Shown here piece by piece: positions 33,303 to 41,300 of a DNA stretch of 64,000 bases (the first letter of the stretch is position 1; each line of letters begins with the position of its first letter). The DNA comes from DSVQ01 sp964484765. Lineage in GTDB: Bacteria > Planctomycetota > Planctomycetia > Planctomycetales > Planctomycetaceae. The notes under the pieces are model-generated. The model searched no databases and had not been told where the DNA came from. It was given only the letters and a program-made list of their open reading frames with translations. The stretch lies in NCBI GenBank assembly GCA_964484765.1, contig CAZAGI010000012.1, forward strand, positions 62,001-126,000, read 5' to 3'. The translations under genes were made by a program, and so were the position numbers.

Positions 33303-33321
33303 CCTGTCGCGGAGCGACAGG
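33303..33321. repeat. Palindromic hairpin between convergent genes
   Basis: CCTGTCGC (33303-33310) and GCGACAGG (33314-33321) form an 8-bp stem with a GGA loop, followed by GCTACGG. It lies between the stops of the DUF1501 gene and rpoN. The trailing CTACGG resembles the CTACGG next to the palindrome at 28023-28040, suggesting one repeat family. A bidirectional terminator role is possible. Confidence 0.65.
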
Positions 33322-33328
33322 GCTACGG

Positions 33329-34813
33329 TCAATATGCCCGGCGTTGTCGCGACGACGGAATGTTGAGCGCCTTGCGGTATTTGGTGACCGTGCGGCGGGC
33401 CAGGTTGTAGCCCTGCTTGGCAAGTTCGTCGACCAGCGCGTCGTCGCTGAGCGGATCGTCCTTGTTTTCCTTGTCGACGATTTCTTTGAGCTTCAGGCGA
33501 ATGATGTCCCAGGCGACTTCTTCGCCGCTTTCGGTGGTGGTGCCGCCGCCGAAGAACCGTTTCAGCGGGAACAGGCCGCGCGGTGTTTGAATCCACTTGT
33601 CGTCCACAGCCCGCGACACCGTGGTGACGTGCACGCCGACGACATCGGCGATCTGCTGCATCTTCAAGGGGACGATGCATTCCGGGCCGTGCGTGAGGAA
33701 TTCCGTTTGCCGATCGACAATCGCCTGGGCCACGCGTTTGAGCGTGTTGTGGCGTTGTTCAATCGATTCAATCAGCCACTTGGCGGAATCGATTTTCCGT
33801 TTGATGTACTCGCGCGTCGTGGCATCGGCCCCGTTGCGGAGCATTTCCTGATAGCGCTTGCTGATCCGCAACCGCGGCGTGTACTCGTCCTCTAACCGAA
33901 CGGTGTAATTTCCGCGCTCATCCTGGTCGAGGAACAAGTCCGGTTTCACCGTCTGAACGGGTCGCAATTCGAAGCCGGACCCGGGAAATGGGTTCAGTTT
34001 CAGTAACTCTTCGTGAGCCGTCTTAATTTGTTCGATTGTGTAACCGGTTTTGCGCTGAATCAACGGGAGACGGTTCTGAGCGATGTCTTCCATGTGCGCC
34101 GTGATCAACGTCACCAGCACATCCCGTCCGGGCGTGTCATCTTTCACCTGCAGCAACAGGCACTCTTTGTAATCCCGCGCCCCGACACCGGGAGGATCGA
34201 GTCGCTGGATCCGCAGCAGTGCCTCGCGGGCATCGGTTTCCTGAATTGACTTGCCATACAGCTGCATCAATTCTGCCAGGCTCGCCGGCAAGCGGCCGTT
34301 GTGATCGAGATTCTGAATGATGAATTCGCCGAACTCACGGACTTCGCGCGAAGCATCAAAGTAGCCGAACTGCTCGATCAGATATTCTTGCAGCGACTGC
34401 GATTTCTGCGCGATGTTGGAAATCACGTCGTGCGCACGGTCGCTGTCGTCGGAAATGCGGTTCGCTGACGGCTTGCTGCCGGACGTGTAATTGTCGTCCG
34501 GCCATTCGGAGGACATTTCGAGCAGGCGCTCGAAATCGGCTTCGCCGTTGCTCTCGCCGTCGACGACCAGTTCGCGCTCGGAAAGCGGCTTTTCCGTCGC
34601 TTCCAGCTGGGCTTCGGCGACATCGTCACGATGTCGCGGCTCATCCGGATCGCCGGAGACACGTTCCAGGCAGATGTTTTCGGCGAGTTCCTGATCGATC
34701 TTTTCTTCCAGCGCGAGCACCGGAAGCTGCAAAATCTCCATGGATTGGATCATGCGCGGAGCCAGCTTCATCTGCTGGCTCATTCTCATCTGTTGTGACA
34801 GGTTGAGTTGCAT
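33329..34813 (-). CDS. rpoN: RNA polymerase sigma-54 factor
   Basis: 494 residues. The Gln/Met-rich region I (LSQQMRMSQQMKLAPRMIQS, MEILQLPV) binds the core and the activator; the acidic region II is followed by the core-binding domain, the helix-turn-helix area (VVGVHVTTVSRAVDDKWIQT) and the RpoN box ARRTVTKYR, which reads the -24 promoter element. All parts are present, so it should work with AAA+ enhancer-binding activators; none is encoded in this window. ATG 34813 fits the family start. It lies 65 bases after recR on the same strand and may be transcribed from the dnaX promoter or its own. Confidence 0.95.
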   Translation of the reverse strand: MQLNLSQQMRMSQQMKLAPRMIQSMEILQLPVLALEEKIDQELAENICLERVSGDPDEPRHRDDVAEAQLEATEKPLSERELVVDGESNGEADFERLLEMSSEWPDDNYTSGSKPSANRISDDSDRAHDVISNIAQKSQSLQEYLIEQFGYFDASREVREFGEFIIQNLDHNGRLPASLAELMQLYGKSIQETDAREALLRIQRLDPPGVGARDYKECLLLQVKDDTPGRDVLVTLITAHMEDIAQNRLPLIQRKTGYTIEQIKTAHEELLKLNPFPGSGFELRPVQTVKPDLFLDQDERGNYTVRLEDEYTPRLRISKRYQEMLRNGADATTREYIKRKIDSAKWLIESIEQRHNTLKRVAQAIVDRQTEFLTHGPECIVPLKMQQIADVVGVHVTTVSRAVDDKWIQTPRGLFPLKRFFGGGTTTESGEEVAWDIIRLKLKEIVDKENKDDPLSDDALVDELAKQGYNLARRTVTKYRKALNIPSSRQRRAY

Positions 34814-34878
34814 CGCGCTGTAAGTCCAATCCGTTGAGAATCAAAAGGCCGATTCAATCGGCAATGGTGGCCCGAACG

Positions 34879-35502
34879 TTAAAAGTCCTGTCGCCCGCGC
34901 AAGGCGTCCGCGAGCATTTCGCGGTTGGCAAACTCTAGCACGCTTCCCGATGCGATTCCGCGTGCCAGGCGCGTTATTCGCACATTGTCATTGGCCAGCA
35001 GGTTCGAGATGTACAACGCCGTGCCATCCCCTTCCAGCGTTGGATTCGTTCCCATCACGATTTCCGTTACCCCTTCGTGCCGCACGCGCTTCACCAGGTC
35101 GGCAATGGTGAGATCGTCGGGGCCGACGCCGCTGAGCGGGGCGATCCGTCCCCCCAGCACGTGATAGAGTCCGTTAAAAATGCCGGTCGCTTCGAGAGCG
35201 AGCAAGTCTTTGGGCTGCTCCACCACGCAGACCACATGCTGGTCTCGCCGCGGATTCTGACAAATGTCACAAAGCTCGCCTTCTGTGAGGTTGAAGCACT
35301 TCCGACAGTAGTGCACGGAGTGCCGCACGTCGCGGATCGCGTCGGCCAATCCCAGCGCCGCGTCCTCTTCACAACTCAAGAGATGTTGCGCGAGCCGCTC
35401 GGCGGTTTTGCGGCCGATCCCCGGCAGCGCCGCCAATTGATCGACCAACCGGCCGACGGACGGACCGTAAGGATGCTTCGTCGCCTCGATCATCCGTGCC
35501 AT
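34879..35502 (-). CDS. recR: Recombination mediator RecR
   Basis: 207 residues from ATG 35502 (ATG 35493 is equally possible; a longer frame to 35559 is not needed). LVDQLAALPGIGRKTAERLA is the helix-hairpin-helix DNA-binding part, CRKCFNLTEGELCDIC the four-cysteine zinc finger, and VVCVVEQPKDLLALEATG starts the Toprim domain, which ends with TNPTLEGDGTALY and ITRLARGIASGS. RecR acts with RecF/RecO to load RecA at gaps and breaks. It is the third gene of the widespread dnaX-ybaB-recR cluster. Confidence 0.96.
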   Translation of the reverse strand: MARMIEATKHPYGPSVGRLVDQLAALPGIGRKTAERLAQHLLSCEEDAALGLADAIRDVRHSVHYCRKCFNLTEGELCDICQNPRRDQHVVCVVEQPKDLLALEATGIFNGLYHVLGGRIAPLSGVGPDDLTIADLVKRVRHEGVTEIVMGTNPTLEGDGTALYISNLLANDNVRITRLARGIASGSVLEFANREMLADALRGRQDF

Positions 35503-35555
35503 CCGTCGCGTGTCCCTGTTGATTCCTGGAGTTTGCCAGTGACTTGAGGCGGAGA

Positions 35556-35909
35556 TCAACCGCCGACTCCCATTCCGCCCAGCAGTTTCATCAGACCGGG
35601 CATGGAGTCGACGCCCATCAGATCTTTCATTTCTTCTGCCGCGACGTCACGGACTTTTCCTTGGGCGTCATTCACCGCTTCGACAATCAGCGACTGCAAC
35701 CGGGCAGTGTCACCCGCCGCGATCAGGCTTGGGGCGATGGTGCAATCCAGCATCCGGTTGGTGCCATCCATTTCAACTTGCACCAAACCATTTCCGGCTA
35801 AGCCGACGCACCGTCGAGAAGAGAGGCGGTCCTTCATCTCCTGCATCCGGCTGCCGATGCCCTGCATCTGTTTCATCATCCCCGCGAGCTGTCCAAGTTC
35901 TTTGAACAT
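35556..35909 (-). CDS. ybaB: YbaB/EbfC nucleoid-associated protein
   Basis: 117 residues. The N-terminal helix FKELGQLAGMMKQMQGIGSR, the sheet VGLAGNGLVQVEMDGTNRML and the C-terminal helix EEMKDLMGVDSMPGLMKLLG match the YbaB fold, a small DNA-binding homodimer that coats the nucleoid. The start lies 6 bases after the dnaX stop and the stop precedes recR by about 50 bases, so it is clearly co-transcribed with both. This gene order is conserved across bacteria and supports the call. Confidence 0.93.
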   Translation of the reverse strand: MFKELGQLAGMMKQMQGIGSRMQEMKDRLSSRRCVGLAGNGLVQVEMDGTNRMLDCTIAPSLIAAGDTARLQSLIVEAVNDAQGKVRDVAAEEMKDLMGVDSMPGLMKLLGGMGVGG

Positions 35910-35915
35910 AATTCG

Positions 35916-37670
35916 TTACGTCACTTCTTCTTCCACTTCGGGGTCGGCCACGGCGACATGTCCGATTTCCTGGACACGCCACAGTTCCACACCGAAGACC
36001 TTGCCGACTTCCTGCACCAACGGATCAGACGATTCTTCCACCGATCGACGCGCTGAAGGGGCTGCCGGGTTGGGAACCACCACCGGCGGCGGAGCGACCA
36101 TACCGGCCGCGACGCTCAACCGAATCCGAATGGGTTCTCCCGTCAGCTCCTCAATCGCAGATTCAATCTGTGAAAGGACTTCCGGCCGTTGGCAGGCCTT
36201 ACGTCCCATATCATACCCGGGAGCGAAAGAAAATTCCAGTAGATTCGGTCCAGAAATTGCTGTTGACACGACTTGCTGAAGATATGTGCCGATAATATCG
36301 CGAAATCTCTCTCTCAATTTCGCGAGAATCTCCGCGCCGCAGTTGGGAGCCCACTCGATAACCGGCTGCGGGCGTTCTACTTCCGGCGAGACGGCGTTAG
36401 CTTCCGGTGGCTCTTCCCTTGGTGTCGAGATATCAGCCGTTTTTTTTTCCGGGCTGCTGAGCGACCGGGCACTCGACGGCATAGCCGGCGCGGCGTTCGA
36501 GCGCGCGGGTCCAGCAGAGACTGTAACCACCGCTCCAGACTTCAGTTGCGCGATCAGGTCGTCCAGCCGGTCGAGATCCTTCAGCAACGAAATCCGGACC
36601 AGCGCGAGTTCGGCCAGCGCGCGGCCCATGGTTGTCCGCTGCATTTTCAGCTTCGTTTCCGACAGGATTTCCAACGCTGCGACAATCGTCTGCAATCCCC
36701 ACGCCTGGGCTTGGTTCGCGACTTCGGGCCAACGGTCGGAACTGACCGCAGTGAGATCAATCTCCTGCGAACCCGTTGCGGAGACCATTAAGTCGCGGAC
36801 ATAAGCAATCAACTGGTCAAACAGCGGATCGAGTTGTACACCCTCCTGTAATGCCTGGTGAAAGCGTTCGAGGGCCAGATCCCGCCGTCGGTCAATCAGC
36901 GTCTGGGTCAGGTCGATCAAGCGTTCATCAGGAGCGGTTCCCAGCAACCGGTGCACATCGGCAGCAGCGATTTTGTGGGTGCCGAATGCGAGGAGCTGGT
37001 CGAACAGCGATTGGCTGTCCCGCATGGACCCTGCCGCTCGGCGGGCGACCAGTTCCAAGGCAGCCTTCTCGACTTCAAATCCTTCTGCATCCGCGAGTTG
37101 CTGCAATCGTCCCCTGATACTGTCAGTGGCAATTGTGCCGAAATCGAACCGCTGACAACGCGACAGAATTGTGTCGGGGACCTTGTTCGGCTCCGTCGTG
37201 CAGAAGATGAATTTCACCGACGGCGGAGGCTCTTCGAGCGTTTTCAGCAGCGCATTGAACGCTTCCTTCGTCAGCATGTGGACTTCGTCGACGATGTAGA
37301 TTTTGTACTTCGACCGCATGGACCGCACATGTACGTTCGCCCGCAATGCCCGGATGTCATCGATCCCGCGGTTCGAGGCCCCGTCGATTTCCGAAACGTC
37401 GACATCCTGCCCCGCCGCAATCCCCTGACAAACTTCACACTGGTTGCACGGCACGGCATCGACGGCGTTCGGGCAATTCAGGGCTTTGGCGAAGATGCGG
37501 GCCATGGACGTTTTGCCGACGCCACGAGCCCCAGTGAAGAGGTAGGCGTGGGCGACACGGCCCTCGTGAATAGCGTTCCGCAGGGTTTGAGCGATCCGAT
37601 CTTGACCGACGACCTCGGAAAAAGTCTGCGGACGAAAACGGCGTGCCAGGGCGGTGTAAGCTGGTTCCAT
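35916..37670 (-). CDS. dnaX: DNA polymerase III subunit gamma/tau
   Basis: 584 residues from ATG 37670; the open frame to 37811 adds nothing typical. The opening YTALARRFRPQTFSEVVGQD is diagnostic. Walker A is GARGVGKTS, the zinc module is CPNAVDAVPCNQCEVC, Walker B-like is IVDEVHML, and the sensor/arginine-finger motif is SRCQRFDF. The ATPase core loads the sliding clamp. A Pro/Ser/Glu-rich linker (about 400-470) leads to a C-terminal tau-like domain (PVIEWAPNCGAEILAKLRER, FSFAPGYDMGRKACQRPEV). No clear A-rich slippery site for the short gamma form was noticed. It heads the dnaX-ybaB-recR cluster. Confidence 0.95.
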   Translation of the reverse strand: MEPAYTALARRFRPQTFSEVVGQDRIAQTLRNAIHEGRVAHAYLFTGARGVGKTSMARIFAKALNCPNAVDAVPCNQCEVCQGIAAGQDVDVSEIDGASNRGIDDIRALRANVHVRSMRSKYKIYIVDEVHMLTKEAFNALLKTLEEPPPSVKFIFCTTEPNKVPDTILSRCQRFDFGTIATDSIRGRLQQLADAEGFEVEKAALELVARRAAGSMRDSQSLFDQLLAFGTHKIAAADVHRLLGTAPDERLIDLTQTLIDRRRDLALERFHQALQEGVQLDPLFDQLIAYVRDLMVSATGSQEIDLTAVSSDRWPEVANQAQAWGLQTIVAALEILSETKLKMQRTTMGRALAELALVRISLLKDLDRLDDLIAQLKSGAVVTVSAGPARSNAAPAMPSSARSLSSPEKKTADISTPREEPPEANAVSPEVERPQPVIEWAPNCGAEILAKLRERFRDIIGTYLQQVVSTAISGPNLLEFSFAPGYDMGRKACQRPEVLSQIESAIEELTGEPIRIRLSVAAGMVAPPPVVVPNPAAPSARRSVEESSDPLVQEVGKVFGVELWRVQEIGHVAVADPEVEEEVT

Positions 37671-37942
37671 GGGTGTGGGCGACTTTGAACGGGCAAACCG
37701 AAAACCTGTGATCCATAGATCATAGCAAGTTGGCTTTCGCGTCGCGTCCGGCGATGTCACCGGGTGAAACGCGATGAAGAAGCAAATGTGAATTCGTGCA
37801 TTGGGTTTCATCCGATGTGATCACAACTGCGTTTGCATAGCCAACGGGATCAGGGCCGATTCCGACGTCCCATCGCCCGGTCCACGCTCCCGTGGCGGAT
37901 GGCGGCAGACGATTTCCTCGATTGAGCGCCGTGGGGCCGGCG

Positions 37943-38287
37943 ATGTCCCCCAAATTGACCAAAACTTCAAAGCAACGAAACACTTGGAGCGGCTATGTTC
38001 TCTCGCTGTTCTTGACGGCGGCAGGATTAGTGCTCCTGTTGTGGACGGGCGCTCGGGCCATCCTGTGGGTTTGCCACTTCTGGGATGCGCCCATCGACCC
38101 CGCATTGCTGACGCTGGAAGCCGTCGCAGGCGGGCTGACTTCGGTGTTCGGGTTCCTGATGCTGGTGCAAGTCAGTCCGTCGGTTGACGCCGAGGCGACC
38201 TCCGTGTGGCTGCTGCCGGATCAACGCGTGTTTCCCGATGAACTCCCGTCGCCCGACCCCAAGGCAGACGCCGACGCGAACCGCTGA
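37943..38287 (+). CDS. Small membrane protein of unknown function
   Basis: 114 residues from ATG 37943 (an ATG at 37892 in the same frame is possible). Two hydrophobic segments are visible: residues about 18-47 (YVLSLFLTAAGLVLLLWTG onward) and about 60-83 (LEAVAGGLTSVFGFLMLVQV). The tail is hydrophilic and acidic, with DELPSPDPKADADANR at the end. I do not recognise the family. It is divergent from dnaX and lies upstream of the large haem protein gene on the same strand, 72 bases apart. No strong ribosome site precedes either start, so it might not be translated. Confidence 0.45.
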   Translation: MSPKLTKTSKQRNTWSGYVLSLFLTAAGLVLLLWTGARAILWVCHFWDAPIDPALLTLEAVAGGLTSVFGFLMLVQVSPSVDAEATSVWLLPDQRVFPDELPSPDPKADADANR

Positions 38288-38359
38288 CCCGCGACTCCGC
38301 TACCTCGGGATGTTACAACGGTGTGGTCCAAAACACCGTGAACATCTTGAGGAGCGGAC

Positions 38360-41300
38360 ATGATGCGGAAGCGATGTTGGCAATGGGTGTTGATCAGCGG
38401 ACTGGTGGTCCACATGCACGGTTTTCCGCTCTCGGCGGCAGAACCGGCAAAGACCGCCGTGGAACCATTCCAGGCGGACAATCTCGTCGCGTGGTGCATC
38501 GTCCCGTTTGATGCAAAAAAGCGCGGGCCGAAAGAGCGCGTCGAGATGCTCGCCAAACTTGGCTTCAAGAAATATGCCTACGACTGGCGGGCCGAGCACT
38601 TGCCCACGTTCAGCGATGAGCTCGACCTGCTGAAACAGCACGACATCGAACTCACCGGCCTGTGGTTCCCCACGGCGATGAACGACGAAGCCCGCACGCT
38701 GCTGCGGGAACTGAAATCACACCACGTCAAAACGCAGTTATGGGTGACCGGCGGTGGTGGACCGACTGCGAATGCCGAGGAACAACGCCAGCGCGTCGCC
38801 GCCGAAGTGCAGCGGCTCCGCCCGATTGCCGAAGCGGCCGCGGACGCCGATTGCACAGTCGCCCTCTACAACCACGGCGGCTGGTTCGGTGAACCGGAGA
38901 ACCAGCTGGAGATCATCGCGGCGATGAAGCTTCCCAACGTGGGCATCGTCTACAACCAGCATCACGGACACGATCATGTGGACCGGTTCGCCGCACTCCT
39001 CAAGCAGATGCAGCCGCATCTGCTCGCCCTCAATCTCAACGGGATGATCCCGAAGGGCGATCAGATCGGGCAGAAAATCATGCCGCTGGGGACCGGCTCG
39101 CTCGATCTCAAACTGCTGAAGATCGTGAAAGAGAGTGGCTATCATGGACCAATCGGCATTCTCGGCCACACGCAGGATGATGCCGAGGAACGGTTAAGCG
39201 ACAACCTCGATGGCCTCGCATGGCTGTTGCCGCAACTCGCCGGGAAGGCCGCCGCGCCGCTGCCGAAGTTTCGCACTTTCACCCCGCCCAAGCCGCCCGG
39301 TGAAGCACGCCTGGTTCCGGGCAAGTTTGGCAAAGCATTGGAAGCCCGCAGCGGTGGCATGCATCTCGATGGTCAACCCGCCTTCCGTGATGCCCCGCTG
39401 ACACTCGAGTTGTGGGCCAAACTCCCCGATCGCGGGCCGTACAACATTCTGGTCGCGAATGAACTGAAATCGTCCGGCACGCATTGGGAACTTTTCACGA
39501 TGGCGGGGACCGGCAATCTCACGGTCTATCTGCCGGGACATCAGCCCGATCACGTCAACAGCACCGCGAACATCTGCGACGACCAATGGCACGCCCTTGC
39601 CATGATCTACGAGCCAGCGCGCATCCGGTTGTTCGTGGATGGCAAGCCAGTCGCCGATCAGAAAATCGAACGCCGGCCCGATCGTCCCTCGCAACCCGGC
39701 GGTTTCGCGATTGGTGAATTGGTGGCACGTGAGATCGGGTGCGGCGGCCTCCTTGATGACGTGCGGCTCTCCAAAGGTGTGCGGGAGATCACGGCGGCTC
39801 CCGCCGGACCGCTGACCAAAGATGAGCAGACGATCCAGCTCTGGCCGTTCGACGACGAAAAAGCGTTACCGAAGGTGACCGTCAAGCCCGCAAAGCAGCC
39901 GGGAAGTCATTGGGGCAAAGACGCCGTCGGCTTCGACTGGACCGAAGGCGATTCCGTGGACGGCCGCTGGAATCTCACCAATGTCGGGCCATTTCTGGCG
40001 AGCAATCTCTTCCTGCACCAACTGCCACCGGTTCGCAAGGCGCTGTCGATGCGCGTCGGCGAGCAACAGGAAGCCACCGTCTGCTTCGATACCGAAAACC
40101 TGCAATGGCGGGCCGCATGGTCCGGTGGCTTTCTGCAGTTCGATCCCGCGCGGTACGGCCTCATCAGCGCTCCGCGGCTGCATGGCGACTTGCTGTTCGC
40201 CACCGGCAATCATCCCGGCTGGTCGATCGTCGGCAGTGCCGAAGCCGCACCGTTGCAATACAAGGCGATGCATCAACAGGGACAAAAACTGTCGGTATCG
40301 TATACCGTCGGCGGGTTCCCAATTCGCGAACGCCCGAGTTATCACCGCGTTGGCGATGTCGGGTTATTTCGCCGGCAGATTTCGGTCGGAGCCGCGCCGG
40401 TCGAGATGGTACTGCAGTGGGGCACGCTCGGCACCAACGCTCGCATCGAACAGCACGACGGCCAGGACCTGCTCGTTTGCCAACGAAGAGAGCAGACCCT
40501 CGCCGCCGCGCTGTTCGGACCGAAAGGCGTTCGCTGGACGATCGGCACGGACCATGCGGTATCGGTGCACATCTCGCCTGCCAAGGCCGCGCGAGAATTC
40601 GAAGTCCGCCTCGGCATCGCGCATGCCCCTCAACGAGACGCGTTGTGGACTGCTCTCCGCAGCGAATTGCCTGCGGACGATCCCGCGACATGGGATCAAC
40701 CCGCGGGAACGTTGTGGCCGGAAGAGATTATCACCCAGGGACAACGCGGGGCTGGTGATGCCGCGTATGTTCTCGATACCCTCACGCTCCCCACCGAGAA
40801 CCCGTATCGCGCCTTGATGTTCGTGGGCGGTCACGATTTCTTTGCGAACGGGGACATCGCTCTCTGTACGGCCCACGGTGATGTCTGGCGCGTCTCCGGT
40901 GTCGATGGCACGCTCCAGAAACTCGTCTGGAAGCGCTATGCCACCGGGTTGTTTCAACCGCTCGGGCTGAAAATCGTTGACGACCAGATCTACGTGCTGG
41001 GACGTGATCAGATCACCCGGCTCATCGACAAAAACGGTGATGATGCTGCGGATGTCTATGAGTGCTTCTGCAACCAGTACGAGTCATCGCCCGGCGGGCA
41101 TGACTACGTCACTTGTCTCGAGCGCGATTCGCACGGCAACTGGTATCTCGCGCATGCCAATCAAGGTGTGGTGAAGATCAGCCCCGATGGCCGCCAGGTG
41201 GAATCGATTGCCACGGGACTGCGGAACCCGAACGGCCTTGGTGTCGGTGGCAGTGACATCATCACCGCCGCCCCGCAGGAAGGGGAGTGGACTCCGGCAT